A DNA stretch of 64,000 nt from Spirochaetales bacterium. GTDB taxonomy: Bacteria > Spirochaetota > Spirochaetia > ARS1246. Location: NCBI GenBank assembly GCA_002688185.1, contig NZCE01000034.1, forward strand, positions 6,623-70,622, given 5' to 3'. The translations under genes and the position numbers were made by a program. Positions within the stretch are counted from its first letter, which is position 1; each line of letters opens with the position of its first letter. The notes beneath the pieces are model-generated. The model searched no databases. It saw nothing but the letters and a program-made list of their open reading frames with translations, and was not told the DNA's origin. Positions 25,239-34,992 of this stretch are shown one piece after another.

Positions 25239-27057
25239 CGAGGGTCTCCTTCTCTATGAGTGTCTCTGCCAACTTTGTGAGCTGTTCACGATGGGTCGTG
25301 AGTATTTCCCTTGTTTCTTCAAGGCTATCTGAAATGATCTTCGTAATCTCCGCATCGATCGTTCTCGCGGTTTTTTCTGAATAATCCTTATGCCGGGCAA
25401 TTTCTTTCCCAAGAAAAATCGGTTCATCCTCTTTTCCGTATGAGACCGGACCCAAGTCCGCGCTCATACCCCATTCACACACCATCCTACGCGCCATTTC
25501 CGTAGCTTGCTCTATATCATTTTTAGTGCCGGTCGAAGTTTCGTGATATATAATCTGCTCTGCAACGTAGCCGCCCATGGTGATCTTAATCCTGTCCAGA
25601 AGCCAACTTCTACTTCGAGAAAAAGTTTCCTTTTCAGGGATCGAGAGAGACAATCCAAGCGCCTGGCCGTGGGGAACCACGGTTACTTTGTGCAATGGAT
25701 CGGCGTTTTTCAAATAGTAATGAAGAAGTGCATGTCCTGCCTCGTGAAAGGCCGTCATTCTTTTTTCTTCAGGGGTTATGACCCTCGATTTCCTCGCGAT
25801 GCCCAATAATATTTTATCGCGTGCGGACTCAAAATGCTGCATTGCAACGACTTCTTTATTTTCTCGCGCTGCAAAGAGCGCGGCTTCATTTACGAGATTT
25901 GCGAGATCCGCTCCGGAAGTACCCGGTGTAGCGCGTGCAAGCCTGGCAAGATCGACGTTTGAGCCAAGCGGGATTTTCTTTGAATGTATCTGCAAAATCG
26001 CTTCACGCTCCTTGACGTCCGGCATATCAACCACAACTTGCCTATCAAAACGACCAGGGCGGAGCAAGGCCGGATCGAGTACATCCGGTCGGTTTGTAGC
26101 AGCTAAAATAATCACACCGTCTTTGGTGTCAAACCCGTCCATTTCCACAAGCATTTGGTTGAGGGTTTGCTCTCGTTCATCGTGCCCGCCGCCGTAGCCC
26201 GCTCCGCGCGTTCTCCCGACGGCATCAAGCTCATCGATAAATAAAATACACGGCGCGCTTTTTCTCCCTTGCTCAAAGAGGTCTCTTACACGACTGGCTC
26301 CGACGCCCACAAACATCTCCACAAAATCCGACCCGGAAATATGAAAAAAGGAAACATTAGCCTCTCCGGCTATCGCTTTGGCTAGCAATGTTTTCCCGGT
26401 TCCGGGCATACCTACAAGGAGAACTCCCGTCGGAATCCGGGCACCGATTTTTGTGAATTTGCCGGGATTTTTGAGAAACTCCACCACCTCCTGAAGCTCG
26501 AATTTGGCCTCAGTTTGCCCTGCGACATCCGAAAATGTTATCCGTTTGGTGGTCTCCAGGTACCGCTTGGCGCGGCTCTTTCCAAAAGAAAAAGCCTTGT
26601 TACCGCTCCCTTGCACCTGGCGGAACATAAACCAGATAAATATAAAACCCAAAATCCACGGTATGAACTCAAGCACTACGCGAAACGGTGAAACGCTCTT
26701 TGCTCCGCCGCTGATACTAACCCCCTTGCTCAAGAGCAGAGGCATAAGATCATCATGGTAATAAGGTATATTCGTTTTGAAAAATGTCAGCTCTCCGGCT
26801 ACATCTTTTAGCTTTCCCTGAATTTCATTATGGTCGAGTATTTTTACCTCTTCTATCTGGCCCTGGTCTAAGCGTCCCAAAAAAACCGAATACGGGATCT
26901 CATTTGATGTGCCGCGATTATTAACGGCGAATAGAAAAATGAACATCACAATAAGGGATACGAAGAAGAAAAGGGCAAACCTGTTGTTTCCAAAATTGAA
27001 GCGGGTTGGTTTATTATTTCTGTTTCCAGGTTCGTTCCGATTGTCCTGGTTACTCAA
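25174..27057 (-). CDS. ftsH: ATP-dependent zinc metalloprotease FtsH
   Basis: A 627-residue membrane AAA+ protease: two N-terminal membrane segments (near 28-47 and 130-145), Walker A GMPGTGKT, Walker [10 protein letters not shown], the second region of homology, and the zinc site HEAGH. It degrades unfolded membrane proteins and short-lived regulators. It begins with a TTG that overlaps the tilS stop (TTGA), behind a GGAGAG site. The tilS-ftsH order is common in bacteria. Confidence 0.96.
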   Translation of the reverse strand: MSNQDNRNEPGNRNNKPTRFNFGNNRFALFFFVSLIVMFIFLFAVNNRGTSNEIPYSVFLGRLDQGQIEEVKILDHNEIQGKLKDVAGELTFFKTNIPYYHDDLMPLLLSKGVSISGGAKSVSPFRVVLEFIPWILGFIFIWFMFRQVQGSGNKAFSFGKSRAKRYLETTKRITFSDVAGQTEAKFELQEVVEFLKNPGKFTKIGARIPTGVLLVGMPGTGKTLLAKAIAGEANVSFFHISGSDFVEMFVGVGASRVRDLFEQGRKSAPCILFIDELDAVGRTRGAGYGGGHDEREQTLNQMLVEMDGFDTKDGVIILAATNRPDVLDPALLRPGRFDRQVVVDMPDVKEREAILQIHSKKIPLGSNVDLARLARATPGTSGADLANLVNEAALFAARENKEVVAMQHFESARDKILLGIARKSRVITPEEKRMTAFHEAGHALLHYYLKNADPLHKVTVVPHGQALGLSLSIPEKETFSRSRSWLLDRIKITMGGYVAEQIIYHETSTGTKNDIEQATEMARRMVCEWGMSADLGPVSYGKEDEPIFLGKEIARHKDYSEKTARTIDAEITKIISDSLEETREILTTHREQLTKLAETLIEKETLDDEEIRKLLDLPDRRATDGPA

Positions 27058-28484
27058 ATGTTTTCTCTCCTATCTACTATTGATAATGTCAAGATTGAAA
27101 GGCCATCGGTTTGCGCCGGTATCCGCCACAACCTGTCCGCATACCCAATAACGCTGCCGATGACTGCCCTTATACCTGTGCAGTCTTCGCACACCGGTAT
27201 CATCCACCGCTTCTCCTGCGGCACTTTCCATTCATTAAACAGCTTTTTAAGGGATTTTTTTCCGTTGAGAAACCGAATTTCGTCTCCTTCCCTGCGTGAT
27301 CGTATAACCAATGGAAAGTGTAAATATTGGACCGGCAATGCTCCGAGCGTTTTGTCCGATTCCAAACTAGGTCGGCGCTCAACATGAAGCCTCGGTTTAG
27401 AACAAAACAGGCTCCAACCATTCTCTTCTTTTCCTGTTACTACAATAAAGTACCCTTTTTCCTGTTTTAAAACAACATCCTGCTCGCAAAAAACGGAGTC
27501 GCCAAGGATGCGCAAACAAAATCCGTGGCCGCTAAGCAACACTTTATTATTTGTCGTCTCGCCGATGAAAGCTAACCCTTTAGTGAATCGAAACGGCAGT
27601 CGCCGTGTCCGGTATGAGCTTGTACCCATCTCATTATATATGGTACGGACCGATTCTATGCGAATAATCGGGTGAGCATGCATGAAAGAGGAGAGGGAGA
27701 CCCGATACCCACCGCTCACCCGCTCCCACCTGATGTCGTTTTCAACATGAGCATTGATGAAGGACTCAGAGAGCTGCATTTTCTCTGAGAGGGATAATAG
27801 CGCCTTCTCATATCCGCCGAATATTCTCTCAAGCATGGGACTTATTTCATGCCGTATTCGATTTCTCATGAATTGATAGGATAAATTCGATGAGTCTAGA
27901 AAAAAGCCAAGCCCATGCGAATTTAAATACTCAAGAACTTGGCGCTTTTTCCAGGTAAGCAACGGACGGATAACACTTCCGTTAACCCTCGGGATCCCCG
28001 ACAAACCCCTCACTCCTGATCCTTGAAAAAAGCGCTGTATGAGAGTTTCGAGTTGATCGTCTAAAGTGTGGCCGGTGGCGACGAAATGAAAGGTTTGATC
28101 TGCAGCCGTGCGTTGCAGAAAATCGTACCGCTTTATGCGCGCCGCCTCCTCCGTCGATATTCGATGATCTTTGGAAAACTCCTCGATCTCGCCTACGGCG
28201 GCACGTTCAGTGTAAAGGCGTATTTTTAATCGCCCAGCACATGTCGTAACATGGTGCTCCTCTTCATCGGATTCGTTCTTACCCCTCAGGTTATGGTTAA
28301 AATACGCGGCTGCGGGTTTAAGCCCAAGCACCGTACCATGGGTTGCGAGCAGATGGAGCAGGCAAAGGCTGTCCGGGCCGCCTGAAAAAGCCACCAAAAT
28401 ATCACTACCTGCCCTCGCACCGGCATTTTCAACAAATGCGAGGGATTCCTTAATTTGCTTTGTCAGCCTTTCTGTTGAGCTCAT
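27054..28484 (-). CDS. tilS: tRNA(Ile)-lysidine synthase
   Basis: A 476-residue N-type ATP pyrophosphatase. The PP-loop is FSGGPDSLCLLHLL near residue 34; GHTLDDQLETLIQRFFQGSGVRGLSG and RHEISPML follow, and a TilS C-terminal domain (IRSRREGDEIR) closes it. It modifies C34 of the tRNA-Ile that reads AUA. It overlaps pth by 35 bases and ftsH by four. Confidence 0.94.
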   Translation of the reverse strand: MSSTERLTKQIKESLAFVENAGARAGSDILVAFSGGPDSLCLLHLLATHGTVLGLKPAAAYFNHNLRGKNESDEEEHHVTTCAGRLKIRLYTERAAVGEIEEFSKDHRISTEEAARIKRYDFLQRTAADQTFHFVATGHTLDDQLETLIQRFFQGSGVRGLSGIPRVNGSVIRPLLTWKKRQVLEYLNSHGLGFFLDSSNLSYQFMRNRIRHEISPMLERIFGGYEKALLSLSEKMQLSESFINAHVENDIRWERVSGGYRVSLSSFMHAHPIIRIESVRTIYNEMGTSSYRTRRLPFRFTKGLAFIGETTNNKVLLSGHGFCLRILGDSVFCEQDVVLKQEKGYFIVVTGKEENGWSLFCSKPRLHVERRPSLESDKTLGALPVQYLHFPLVIRSRREGDEIRFLNGKKSLKKLFNEWKVPQEKRWMIPVCEDCTGIRAVIGSVIGYADRLWRIPAQTDGLSILTLSIVDRRENI

Positions 28485-29025
28485 TCATCACATATTCTAT
28501 CGAATGATCAAGAAGTAGCTCGATGGCCCGAGCAGCACGCTCTACCGATAGGTGAAGGGTCCGTTTTTCTTGATCGTCCGGGATGCCCAGCACCCAGTCG
28601 ACGACGTCGACCGGAAAGGCCGGCCGACCAATTCCAATGTACAGCCGCATAAACTCGTCGGTGCCTAAACAGGCTATAATTGATTTTAGCCCATTATGGC
28701 CGGCGTCCTTTCCCCTACGTTTCAGTCTGCAAACTCCGGGTTCCAGATCCAGCGTATCGCACACGACCAACAACCGTTCCGGTGAACTGTTGAGTTTTTT
28801 GAGTATCCCCGGGAGCGACAACCCTGAGTTATTCATAAATTGAAGGGGTTTCACAAGAGCCAATTCGCCTTTGCGCTGCGAATCTGCACCAATCTCGTAG
28901 GGTCGAAAAAAAGGTCGACGGAGATTAATTCTCCGGCCGGCGGCAAGAAAATCCACCGTTCTAAACCCGATATTATGCCTCGTATCTCTGTAACGGGGGC
29001 CCGGATTCCCTAGGCCTACGATCAC
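28450..29025 (-). CDS. pth: peptidyl-tRNA hydrolase
   Basis: A 191-residue Pth: VGLGNPGPRYRDTRHNIGF with the catalytic His, KPLQFMNNSG, and GKDAGHNGLKSI. It frees tRNA from dropped-off peptidyl-tRNA. The assigned GTG leaves no residue before IVGLGNPG, and an in-frame CTG nine bases upstream would restore the usual two to three leading residues with better spacing from GAGG, so the start is uncertain. It follows rplY closely, as in many bacteria. Confidence 0.94.
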   Translation of the reverse strand: MIVGLGNPGPRYRDTRHNIGFRTVDFLAAGRRINLRRPFFRPYEIGADSQRKGELALVKPLQFMNNSGLSLPGILKKLNSSPERLLVVCDTLDLEPGVCRLKRRGKDAGHNGLKSIIACLGTDEFMRLYIGIGRPAFPVDVVDWVLGIPDDQEKRTLHLSVERAARAIELLLDHSIEYVMNELNRKADKAN

Positions 29026-29037
29026 GAGAGCCAGAGA

Positions 29038-29691
29038 TTATTCCTCCGTCTCTTCCTGATCCTCACCTTCTGCGACTTCACCTTCCTCACCCTCAAGTAA
29101 TTCGCCCTCAAGAAGCTCTTCTTCAACCTCTTCAACTATCTCTTCCTTGGCGGTAGTAATTATTGCGATTACCTGATCATCAGAAGCAAGAAATTTGACA
29201 TTATCTGGGGGTTCAATATCGAACACATGGAGCGCCGACCCGACATCAAGCTCCTTGATGTCGACAACGACGGTCTCCGGAATGTCCTGTGGCAGGCACT
29301 CGACTTCAATATCATGCATAAGTTGTTCAAGAATACCGCCCTCCCGCATTCCTGTAGCCGTCCCCTGAAGGCGCACCGGGATATTTGCCCTGAGTATTTT
29401 GCCTTGCTCTATCTCGTAAAAATCGATATGCATGATTTTGCCGCTCAAGATGTCTTCTTCATAGTCCTTTACCAGGACATCGAAACCTTTATCGTCAACC
29501 TGCAAATTGATTATGGTATTCTCTGAAATTCTCTTAAACTTTCTTTGAAACTCCAACGCGTCTACGGCTACTGGGGAAGAGCCGCTATGTCCGTACATAA
29601 CGGCGGGTATTTTTCCGGCACGCCGGAGACGGCCGGACGCATTTTTTTTGAGCTCCGTGCGTATGGTGGCGTTCAAAGTCTTTTGTTCCAT
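29038..29691 (-). CDS. rplY: 50S ribosomal protein L25 (CTC type)
   Basis: A 217-residue L25/CTC protein: the N-terminal 5S rRNA-binding domain (LNATIRTELKKNASGRLRRAGKIPAVMYG) and a C-terminal beta domain, ending in a long acidic tail rich in Glu. The ATG at 29691 follows GAGAGGA; a longer reading frame would run through the tRNA-Gln gene and is rejected. Confidence 0.93.
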   Translation of the reverse strand: MEQKTLNATIRTELKKNASGRLRRAGKIPAVMYGHSGSSPVAVDALEFQRKFKRISENTIINLQVDDKGFDVLVKDYEEDILSGKIMHIDFYEIEQGKILRANIPVRLQGTATGMREGGILEQLMHDIEVECLPQDIPETVVVDIKELDVGSALHVFDIEPPDNVKFLASDDQVIAIITTAKEEIVEEVEEELLEGELLEGEEGEVAEGEDQEETEE

Positions 29692-29719
29692 CAAAAATCC
29701 TCTCAAAGAATAGTATTTT

Positions 29720-29791
29720 CTGGGACGGCAGGATTCGAACCTGCGTATGCCGGTACCAAAAACCGGTGGCTTACCACTTGCCGACGTCCCA
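29720..29791 (-). tRNA. tRNA-Gln (TTG)
   Basis: The minus strand shows acceptor TGGGACG/CGTCCCA with discriminator G, anticodon stem CCGGT/ACCGG with loop TTTTGGT (anticodon TTG) and a GTTCGAAT T-loop. It stands 28 bases upstream of rplY in the same direction, so the two may be cotranscribed. Confidence 0.93.
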
Positions 29792-29846
29792 ATATAGCCA
29801 CCAAGGTTATCCAGCTCAATACAGTTGAGGTCAACCGCCGGCACGG

Positions 29847-29877
29847 ATTCCACACTAGTGCCAAATGAGTATGTCAA
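29847..29877 (-). promoter_or_regulatory. possible promoter of tRNA-Gln/rplY
   Basis: On the minus strand a perfect TTGACA (29877-29872) is followed after 19 bases by TGGAAT or after 17 by TGTGGA. The -10 match is poor, so this is tentative, but it is the only strong -35 between spoVG and the tRNA. Confidence 0.35.
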
Positions 29878-29971
29878 GAAATAGCAGAAACGTCCGATTT
29901 AGGCAAGAAAAAACGAGCTATTTATGGATGAAATCGCGCCTCGCAAATAAATGAGAGGGTACGCTTTTGCG

Positions 29972-30292
29972 TCACGAGGCAGTGTCGTCTTCACCTGCCT
30001 GGTTGTCGGCGCCGGGCATCATCTCACCGCCGGCCTCGTCTTCAACTTTTTCATATTCTTCTAAAATTATAGCCTGTAAATGTCCGCGGAAATCAGAGTT
30101 TATGGGATGCGCAACGTCTTTGTACTCTCCTGTTTTTGTCTTACGACTGGGCATGGCAATAAAAGCACCGTTTTTGCCTTCAATGACTTTTACATTGTGT
30201 ACCACAAAACAGTCGTCAAAGGTCACCGTCACATATGCCTTGAGTTTTCCATCGGCGGCAACTTTGCGGATGCGAATATCAGTAATGTCCAT
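29972..30292 (-). CDS. spoVG: SpoVG-family RNA/DNA-binding regulator
   Basis: A 106-residue SpoVG protein: [11 protein letters not shown], then [31 protein letters not shown] and [11 protein letters not shown], all family hallmarks, followed by a Glu/Asp/Ala/Gly-rich tail. SpoVG of Borrelia binds DNA and RNA and regulates gene expression. A GGAGGG site precedes the ATG. It lies between ispE and tRNA-Gln. Confidence 0.94.
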   Translation of the reverse strand: MDITDIRIRKVAADGKLKAYVTVTFDDCFVVHNVKVIEGKNGAFIAMPSRKTKTGEYKDVAHPINSDFRGHLQAIILEEYEKVEDEAGGEMMPGADNQAGEDDTAS

Positions 30293-30328
30293 TGGACCCT
30301 CCTTCGCCCCCTCAGGATACAGTCATTT

Positions 30329-31201
30329 TTAGTTTAATACGGCATATGGAGTTCTTGCAAGCGTTTCTTTTATCCACCATCTACAACCGCCGAGTTTATT
30401 GAGCGCCGAATCTGAAAAATCCCGAGTTGCCGAGATGCCATAAACTACTGAGCCGCTGCCGGAGATGGATACGAAACTTGCACCGGATTCCACTATCGCG
30501 CGCTCAATTCTTCTATATTCCGGGAATCTGTCATGTAAGACGTTGCTGAAGGAGTTATGTGACTCCCACTCGCCCGGCGGTTTCTGCAAGAATGTGCTTT
30601 TTAGTCGTACGGCATCCAATGGGGCGCATCGCTCAGGACATAATGAAATCCACTTAGCGTACCATCGAAAAGCCGCGGCCGTACTGATTGAGAACCGGGG
30701 TTGGACAAGTACCACTTTCCACGTAGTAGGTGGCTGCACGGTTTCGACCTTTTCTCCTCGGCCAGTGACAATAGCCGCGGGTCCTCCGAGAAAAAACGGG
30801 ACGTCACTGCCGAGGTCAGCCGCCATAGTTCTCAATTCCCTCATAGGCACCCCACCGTGAACGATTTTATTCAATGCGAGCAGGACCGCGGCCGCATTGC
30901 TTGAGCCGCCGCCGAGGCCGGCTCCAATGGGGATCCGCTTTTTTATGGCAATCGATACTTTTGCTGATGTGTCGATAAATCCAAGCAGCTTTTCCGCCGC
31001 TAGTTTCATAATGTCGTGCTCAACGGCAACGGAGGGATTGCCGACGACGGTGATTTCCCTGCTCCCAGGTACCGCATGAATCGAGATTTCATCATACAGA
31101 CCAACCATGAGAAACAGCGACACAAGATCATGGAAACCATCGTTGCGCACGCCGTCAATATGAAGATAAATATTTATCTTAGCAGGAGATAAAACTTTCA
31201 T
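30329..31201 (-). CDS. ispE: 4-diphosphocytidyl-2-C-methyl-D-erythritol kinase
   Basis: A 290-residue GHMP kinase: SPAKINIYLHI at the N-terminus, the ATP loop IPIGAGLGGGSSNAAAVL and C-terminal SGSGSVVYGI. It phosphorylates CDP-ME in the MEP isoprenoid pathway, which indicates that this organism does not rely on mevalonate and supports a non-mevalonate role for the HMG-synthase-like enzyme at 2356. The ATG at 31201 is chosen because MKVLSPAKIN is the family start. Confidence 0.93.
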   Translation of the reverse strand: MKVLSPAKINIYLHIDGVRNDGFHDLVSLFLMVGLYDEISIHAVPGSREITVVGNPSVAVEHDIMKLAAEKLLGFIDTSAKVSIAIKKRIPIGAGLGGGSSNAAAVLLALNKIVHGGVPMRELRTMAADLGSDVPFFLGGPAAIVTGRGEKVETVQPPTTWKVVLVQPRFSISTAAAFRWYAKWISLCPERCAPLDAVRLKSTFLQKPPGEWESHNSFSNVLHDRFPEYRRIERAIVESGASFVSISGSGSVVYGISATRDFSDSALNKLGGCRWWIKETLARTPYAVLN

Positions 31202-31252
31202 GTTATACCCAAAATGTATTGACGAAATATAGGATATCATGCAGAAAAGTTG

Positions 31253-31282
31253 TTGACATGATCAATATCTTCACCGTAGATT
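31253..31282 (+). promoter_or_regulatory. promoter of the acidic small protein
   Basis: TTGACA at 31253-31258 and TAGATT at 31277-31282, 18-base spacer, about 50 bases upstream of the start codon at 31336. It is divergent from ispE. Confidence 0.5.
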
Positions 31283-31335
31283 GACTCGGTAATGCGCTCG
31301 ATTACGCTTGGATCATCTTATTGGAGGTCCCGAAC

Positions 31336-31668
31336 ATGGAGCTATTTCAATTTTATGACTCCTGGTACAGGGAGCGAATTAAGATAACTCAATTCTTTAA
31401 CGACACTGACGACTACGATGAAAACTTTGACGACTATGATGACGATTACAATGATGACTATGAAGAGTTTGATGAGGAAGAAGACATAGAAGACGAGTTT
31501 CACGATGACTTGACCGACGAGTTCGATGATTACGAAGAAGACGATGATTTTGAAGAGGAGGAGGAAGAAGTACAAGAAGAATCCACTGAACCCGACGAGG
31601 AACATTCGGAAGAAAGTGAGGAGTTTGATTACGACGATGGATTAGACTACGATGACTTTGACGAATGA
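31336..31668 (+). CDS. small highly acidic Asp/Glu/Tyr-rich protein
   Basis: A 110-residue protein of which residues 25-110 are mostly Asp, Glu, Tyr and Phe in low-complexity order, with no Cys and very few basic residues after residue 20. The start is ATG 31336, eight bases after a perfect GGAGG. It has its own promoter and lies alone on the plus strand between ispE and rsfS; its last 22 codon bases overlap rsfS. The composition suggests a disordered polyanion (DNA mimic, histone-like sink, cation binder or chaperone), but no family is recognised. Confidence 0.6.
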   Translation: MELFQFYDSWYRERIKITQFFNDTDDYDENFDDYDDDYNDDYEEFDEEEDIEDEFHDDLTDEFDDYEEDDDFEEEEEEVQEESTEPDEEHSEESEEFDYDDGLDYDDFDE

Positions 31669-32012
31669 TATAACTCTGTTCCGGAATACCACAGCCGCTC
31701 CAGTTCGTAAAACCCACGCGTTTCATTGCTCATAAGGTGAATTACAAAACCTCCGCAGTCCAACAATATCCAACCATCATCATTAGCGCGTTTGTGCGGG
31801 TGCATTGGCTTTATTGAATGGTCAGATAAATATTGGTGTACATACCGTAATAATCCCCGCATGTGAGCCTTGCTACCGATGGTCGCTATGATAAAGTAAT
31901 CAGTCCAACTGCTCTGTTCCCTGATATCGAGCACCACGATGTCCCGACCGTTATGCTCCTCAAGAAGTGTAGCGATTTCCATAACCGTTTTCTTATTTGC
32001 AGTATCTTCCAT
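31647..32012 (-). CDS. rsfS: ribosome silencing factor RsfS
   Basis: A 121-residue RsfS/Iojap protein: VVLDIREQSSWTDYFIIATIGSKAHMRGL and the C-terminal DDGWILLDCGGFVIHLMSNETRGFYELERLW segment. It binds L14 and blocks subunit joining in starvation. ATG 32012 lies behind AGGA. It overlaps the LCP-like gene by 20 bases and the convergent acidic-protein gene by 22. Confidence 0.93.
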   Translation of the reverse strand: MEDTANKKTVMEIATLLEEHNGRDIVVLDIREQSSWTDYFIIATIGSKAHMRGLLRYVHQYLSDHSIKPMHPHKRANDDGWILLDCGGFVIHLMSNETRGFYELERLWYSGTELYHSSKSS

Positions 32013-33198
32013 CAAAATCCAATCCTAAGATAATTGTAACATCTATCGCCTCTGGGGAAATTTCGGCTCCCATCTCAGACGATACAGTTTGTTCCTGCTC
32101 CACATTTGAGCATTTAATTAATGCCGCCAGTCTCTGAGCCGCCGAGAGATCAGACCTGGCGATAACTACAGTCGTTTCAAGGTCGGCTCGCCCCGCATTT
32201 CCTATCCTTGCCACCTCGTATCCAAAATTTGCAAATAATTGTGCCGTCCTGGATGCAAGGCCCGTTTTTTCGGTTCCGTTCAGTATCTCAATGACAACCG
32301 TAAGTTCGTCCTCACTGAAAACCTCAGTATTGGCAAGAGATTCAAGTGTCTGACGCACGCTTTCTCTCACGAGATTGCCCTCAAAGTGTGGAAAAAGCAA
32401 CACTTGATCGTCAACAGTGACCTTATCTCCATGAACCGGTTTTGACACGATGTAGTCAGCGTTTAGGCTACCCATTTCCTTGATCAAGGAATCGAACGCC
32501 CGGCGACCAATGTTAGTATTCAACGCACCATAAAAAATCGTAAAAACGTCCGCATGCCGAATAAACTCCGATTTTTCACTCAACCGTTTTAGAAGCGCCT
32601 GCAAAAACTTCTGATGCCGCCCGCGGTATTCAAGATCCGATTCATTTGCGTCCACAAAAGATACAAAACTCACCGTCTTTTTCCCGTCCAGCACTACGCT
32701 GCCCGAAGGAACTAAAATGATTTGATCTTCTTCTTTGATTTCCACAGGATTTGCGATGAAAACCTCTAAACCCTCAAGGAGATCCACCACGTCCTCCACG
32801 CCCGACACATTTAAATCTATAAAATAGGGTATCTCAATACCAAAAAGGACTGACACCTTTTCTCTGAATGATGATGGATTTCCAGCCCTATAGAGAACGT
32901 CTATGCGATCCATGCGCTCAAGTGAATCTATGACGTCTCCCCAAGAACCAGGGACGTCAAAAAGAGCTCCTTTGCCCGTCATGGGCTGGTACAGAAATAA
33001 CTCAGAAAAAACCAGGCCATCTTGGTTATGTACCATAAAGAGAATAGTTATCGACCTTTCATCCTTGATATCATAAGTGATTTTATCCGAACGGAGCTGC
33101 GTGTATAGGATGATGGATGAAGCAACGAGTATAAGCACAATCAGGCCAAGTACAATTATCCCTTTGTCAAAGCCCTGTTTGCGATTACTTCCTGCCAT
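31993..33198 (-). CDS. LytR-CpsA-Psr (LCP)-like protein with LytR_C domain
   Basis: A 401-residue protein with one N-terminal membrane anchor (residues 14-33), an LCP-like domain and a C-terminal LytR_C domain (VVIEILNGTEKTGLASRTAQLFANFGYEVARIG). The LCP core is divergent: the conserved SDT and PRD motifs carrying catalytic Asp/Arg read FSELFL and VPGSW here, although a late GRHQKF segment is kept. It may not be a phosphotransferase like its Gram-positive relatives. It lies in a spirochaete-typical nadD-LCP-rsfS order. Confidence 0.72.
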   Translation of the reverse strand: MAGSNRKQGFDKGIIVLGLIVLILVASSIILYTQLRSDKITYDIKDERSITILFMVHNQDGLVFSELFLYQPMTGKGALFDVPGSWGDVIDSLERMDRIDVLYRAGNPSSFREKVSVLFGIEIPYFIDLNVSGVEDVVDLLEGLEVFIANPVEIKEEDQIILVPSGSVVLDGKKTVSFVSFVDANESDLEYRGRHQKFLQALLKRLSEKSEFIRHADVFTIFYGALNTNIGRRAFDSLIKEMGSLNADYIVSKPVHGDKVTVDDQVLLFPHFEGNLVRESVRQTLESLANTEVFSEDELTVVIEILNGTEKTGLASRTAQLFANFGYEVARIGNAGRADLETTVVIARSDLSAAQRLAALIKCSNVEQEQTVSSEMGAEISPEAIDVTIILGLDFDGRYCK

Positions 33199-33283
33199 GT
33201 GGGTGTGCCGACCGATTGATCACGACGCTTAGGATACCAATGTTGATGCCTCCAGTCAATCTTGATCCCAACGACTCAGGGGG

Positions 33284-33916
33284 CTACGCCAAATGACTAT
33301 ATAAATCATTATCAAAAATATACTTACATACCGATTTTGGCACTAGATCGCTAATATTACATCCGTTGGCAACTCTCTCCCGAATCTCATGGGAAGCAGC
33401 ATCAAAAATGGGATTGTCAAGGTACTCATGTGGATAGCTAAACTCTCTTTCAACGGGAGAAATCCTGTGTGCGACGATTAAATGCACAATACCTAAAAGC
33501 TCATTCATCCGTTTCCAGGTGTGAAATCCTGCCAAGAGATCATCGCCAATTACCAAGGCGAGCTTTCCCCGGGGCCGATATCGATCATACACGTCATAAA
33601 TCGTCTCAATAGTAAAGGAAATGCCTTCGCGTCTTATTTCACAGTCGTCCACGGCAAGGTATTCAATATCGGCTGCGGCTTTGTATAACATATTCAATCT
33701 ATGCTCCGGCTTGGTGGTGAGATCCGCCTTTTTATGAGAGGGCTTAAATGCGGGTATGAGCAACACCGTGTCAAAGCGGAGCTGAATCTTTAGGCATCGA
33801 GCTATTTTCAAATGGCCAAAATGTATCGGATTAAACGTCCCGCCAAACACTGCGATTCTGCCGCCGTCTTTCTCTCCGCGGCTCCTGTCATGTTCATTAT
33901 CAAGCGTCATTTGCAC
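33284..33916 (-). CDS. nadD: nicotinate-nucleotide adenylyltransferase
   Basis: A nucleotidyltransferase of about 210 residues: AVFGGTFNPIHFGHL with the HxGH signature, PAFKPSHK, VIGDDLL and the C-terminal VPKSVCKYI. It makes deamido-NAD from NaMN and ATP. GTG 33916 or ATG 33910 may be the start; about 20 residues precede the conserved core. Confidence 0.92.
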   Translation of the reverse strand: MQMTLDNEHDRSRGEKDGGRIAVFGGTFNPIHFGHLKIARCLKIQLRFDTVLLIPAFKPSHKKADLTTKPEHRLNMLYKAAADIEYLAVDDCEIRREGISFTIETIYDVYDRYRPRGKLALVIGDDLLAGFHTWKRMNELLGIVHLIVAHRISPVEREFSYPHEYLDNPIFDAASHEIRERVANGCNISDLVPKSVCKYIFDNDLYSHLA

Positions 33917-33956
33917 GCAAATCGCCTCGGACTTGGGGCAATGTGGCGAACCGTCG

Positions 33957-34970
33957 CTATGGAGAATGGCCCCATCCTGTTTGTTCCTTTTGGTTCCCCG
34001 TCGAAAGTGTGAGGAGTTGGGCTCTCAGACGATCAATCCCTTCCATAGTGTAAGAAGAGATGCCAAGCACATTTTCGCAGGCTAGCGCTTCTTTCAATAA
34101 GTCTAATTTTCCCTTCGACTTTTCAACGTCTAATTTGGTGCCAATAATAATTCGTTTCTTTTTTGTAAGGTTCTTCCGGAAAAGATTGAGCTCATTTGCC
34201 AGCATTGGAAATGTATCTAGGTAGGCGTCGTCAGAGAGATCAACTAGGAAAGCCAGGGCCGACGTCCGCGAAATGTGCTTGAGAAATCTATGTCCCAAGC
34301 CGACTCCACGCGACGCTCCCTCCAGCAGGCCGGGGATATCGGCCAACACGATCTCAGTAAATTTCTCTGTCATCACGCCAAGATGAGGAGTCTTCGTGGT
34401 AAAAGGATAACCGGCCACCTCAGGCCTCGCATTGGTGAGTGTTGAGAGGAGCGTGGATTTACCGGCATTTGGCTTGCCTACAAAACCGATATCCGCAATC
34501 AGGTTTAGCTCCAATAGCACCTTCATCGTTTCACCCGGGCGGCCAGGTTGTGCGTAGCGCGGAGCTTGGCGGGTAGATGTGGCAAAATGTGAATTTCCCT
34601 TTCCTCCTTTTCCTCCTTTCAAAAACACCGACGATTTCTCCTCCTGCATATCGTTCAATAGCAGTCCGTCCTCTGGATCTTTTATGACGGTTCCCGGGGG
34701 AACTTCAATAATGACCGGTTTTCCATCACGGCCATGTTTTTTTCTTCCTTGGCCCGGCTGTCCGTTCTCAGCCCTGAATGAATGGGTATACGATATGCGT
34801 GAGAGAGTTTTTAGATTGTCTCGAATAACAAAAATCACGTCGCCGCCGCGGCCGCCGTCTCCACCATCGGGGCCCCCGCGAGGCACATATTTCTCGCGTC
34901 TAAAGGAGACCGAACCCGGCCCGCCGTTTCCCGATGCGATATCTATAACGGTCTCATCTACAAATGCCAA
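33957..34970 (-). CDS. obgE: GTPase ObgE/CgtA
   Basis: A 337-residue Obg GTPase: glycine-rich Obg fold (residues 1-155), then GFVGKPNAGKSTLL, DIPGLLEGAS and TKLD. It takes part in 50S assembly and stringent control. It is downstream of rpmA with the usual rplU-prp-rpmA-obgE order. Family-typical length. Confidence 0.95.
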   Translation of the reverse strand: MAFVDETVIDIASGNGGPGSVSFRREKYVPRGGPDGGDGGRGGDVIFVIRDNLKTLSRISYTHSFRAENGQPGQGRKKHGRDGKPVIIEVPPGTVIKDPEDGLLLNDMQEEKSSVFLKGGKGGKGNSHFATSTRQAPRYAQPGRPGETMKVLLELNLIADIGFVGKPNAGKSTLLSTLTNARPEVAGYPFTTKTPHLGVMTEKFTEIVLADIPGLLEGASRGVGLGHRFLKHISRTSALAFLVDLSDDAYLDTFPMLANELNLFRKNLTKKKRIIIGTKLDVEKSKGKLDLLKEALACENVLGISSYTMEGIDRLRAQLLTLSTGNQKEQTGWGHSP

Positions 34971-34992
34971 AAGGTAGGTTTATAAAGTAAAG

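Noticed and set aside
29692..29877. N-terminal extension of L25 to 29877
   Set aside because: It would translate the tRNA-Gln gene; the ATG at 29691 has a good ribosome site and the family start.
31342..31605. Hydrophobic 87-codon minus-strand frame
   Set aside because: Mirror image of the acidic low-complexity gene; its Val/Ile/Phe richness is the reverse complement of Asp/Glu codons.
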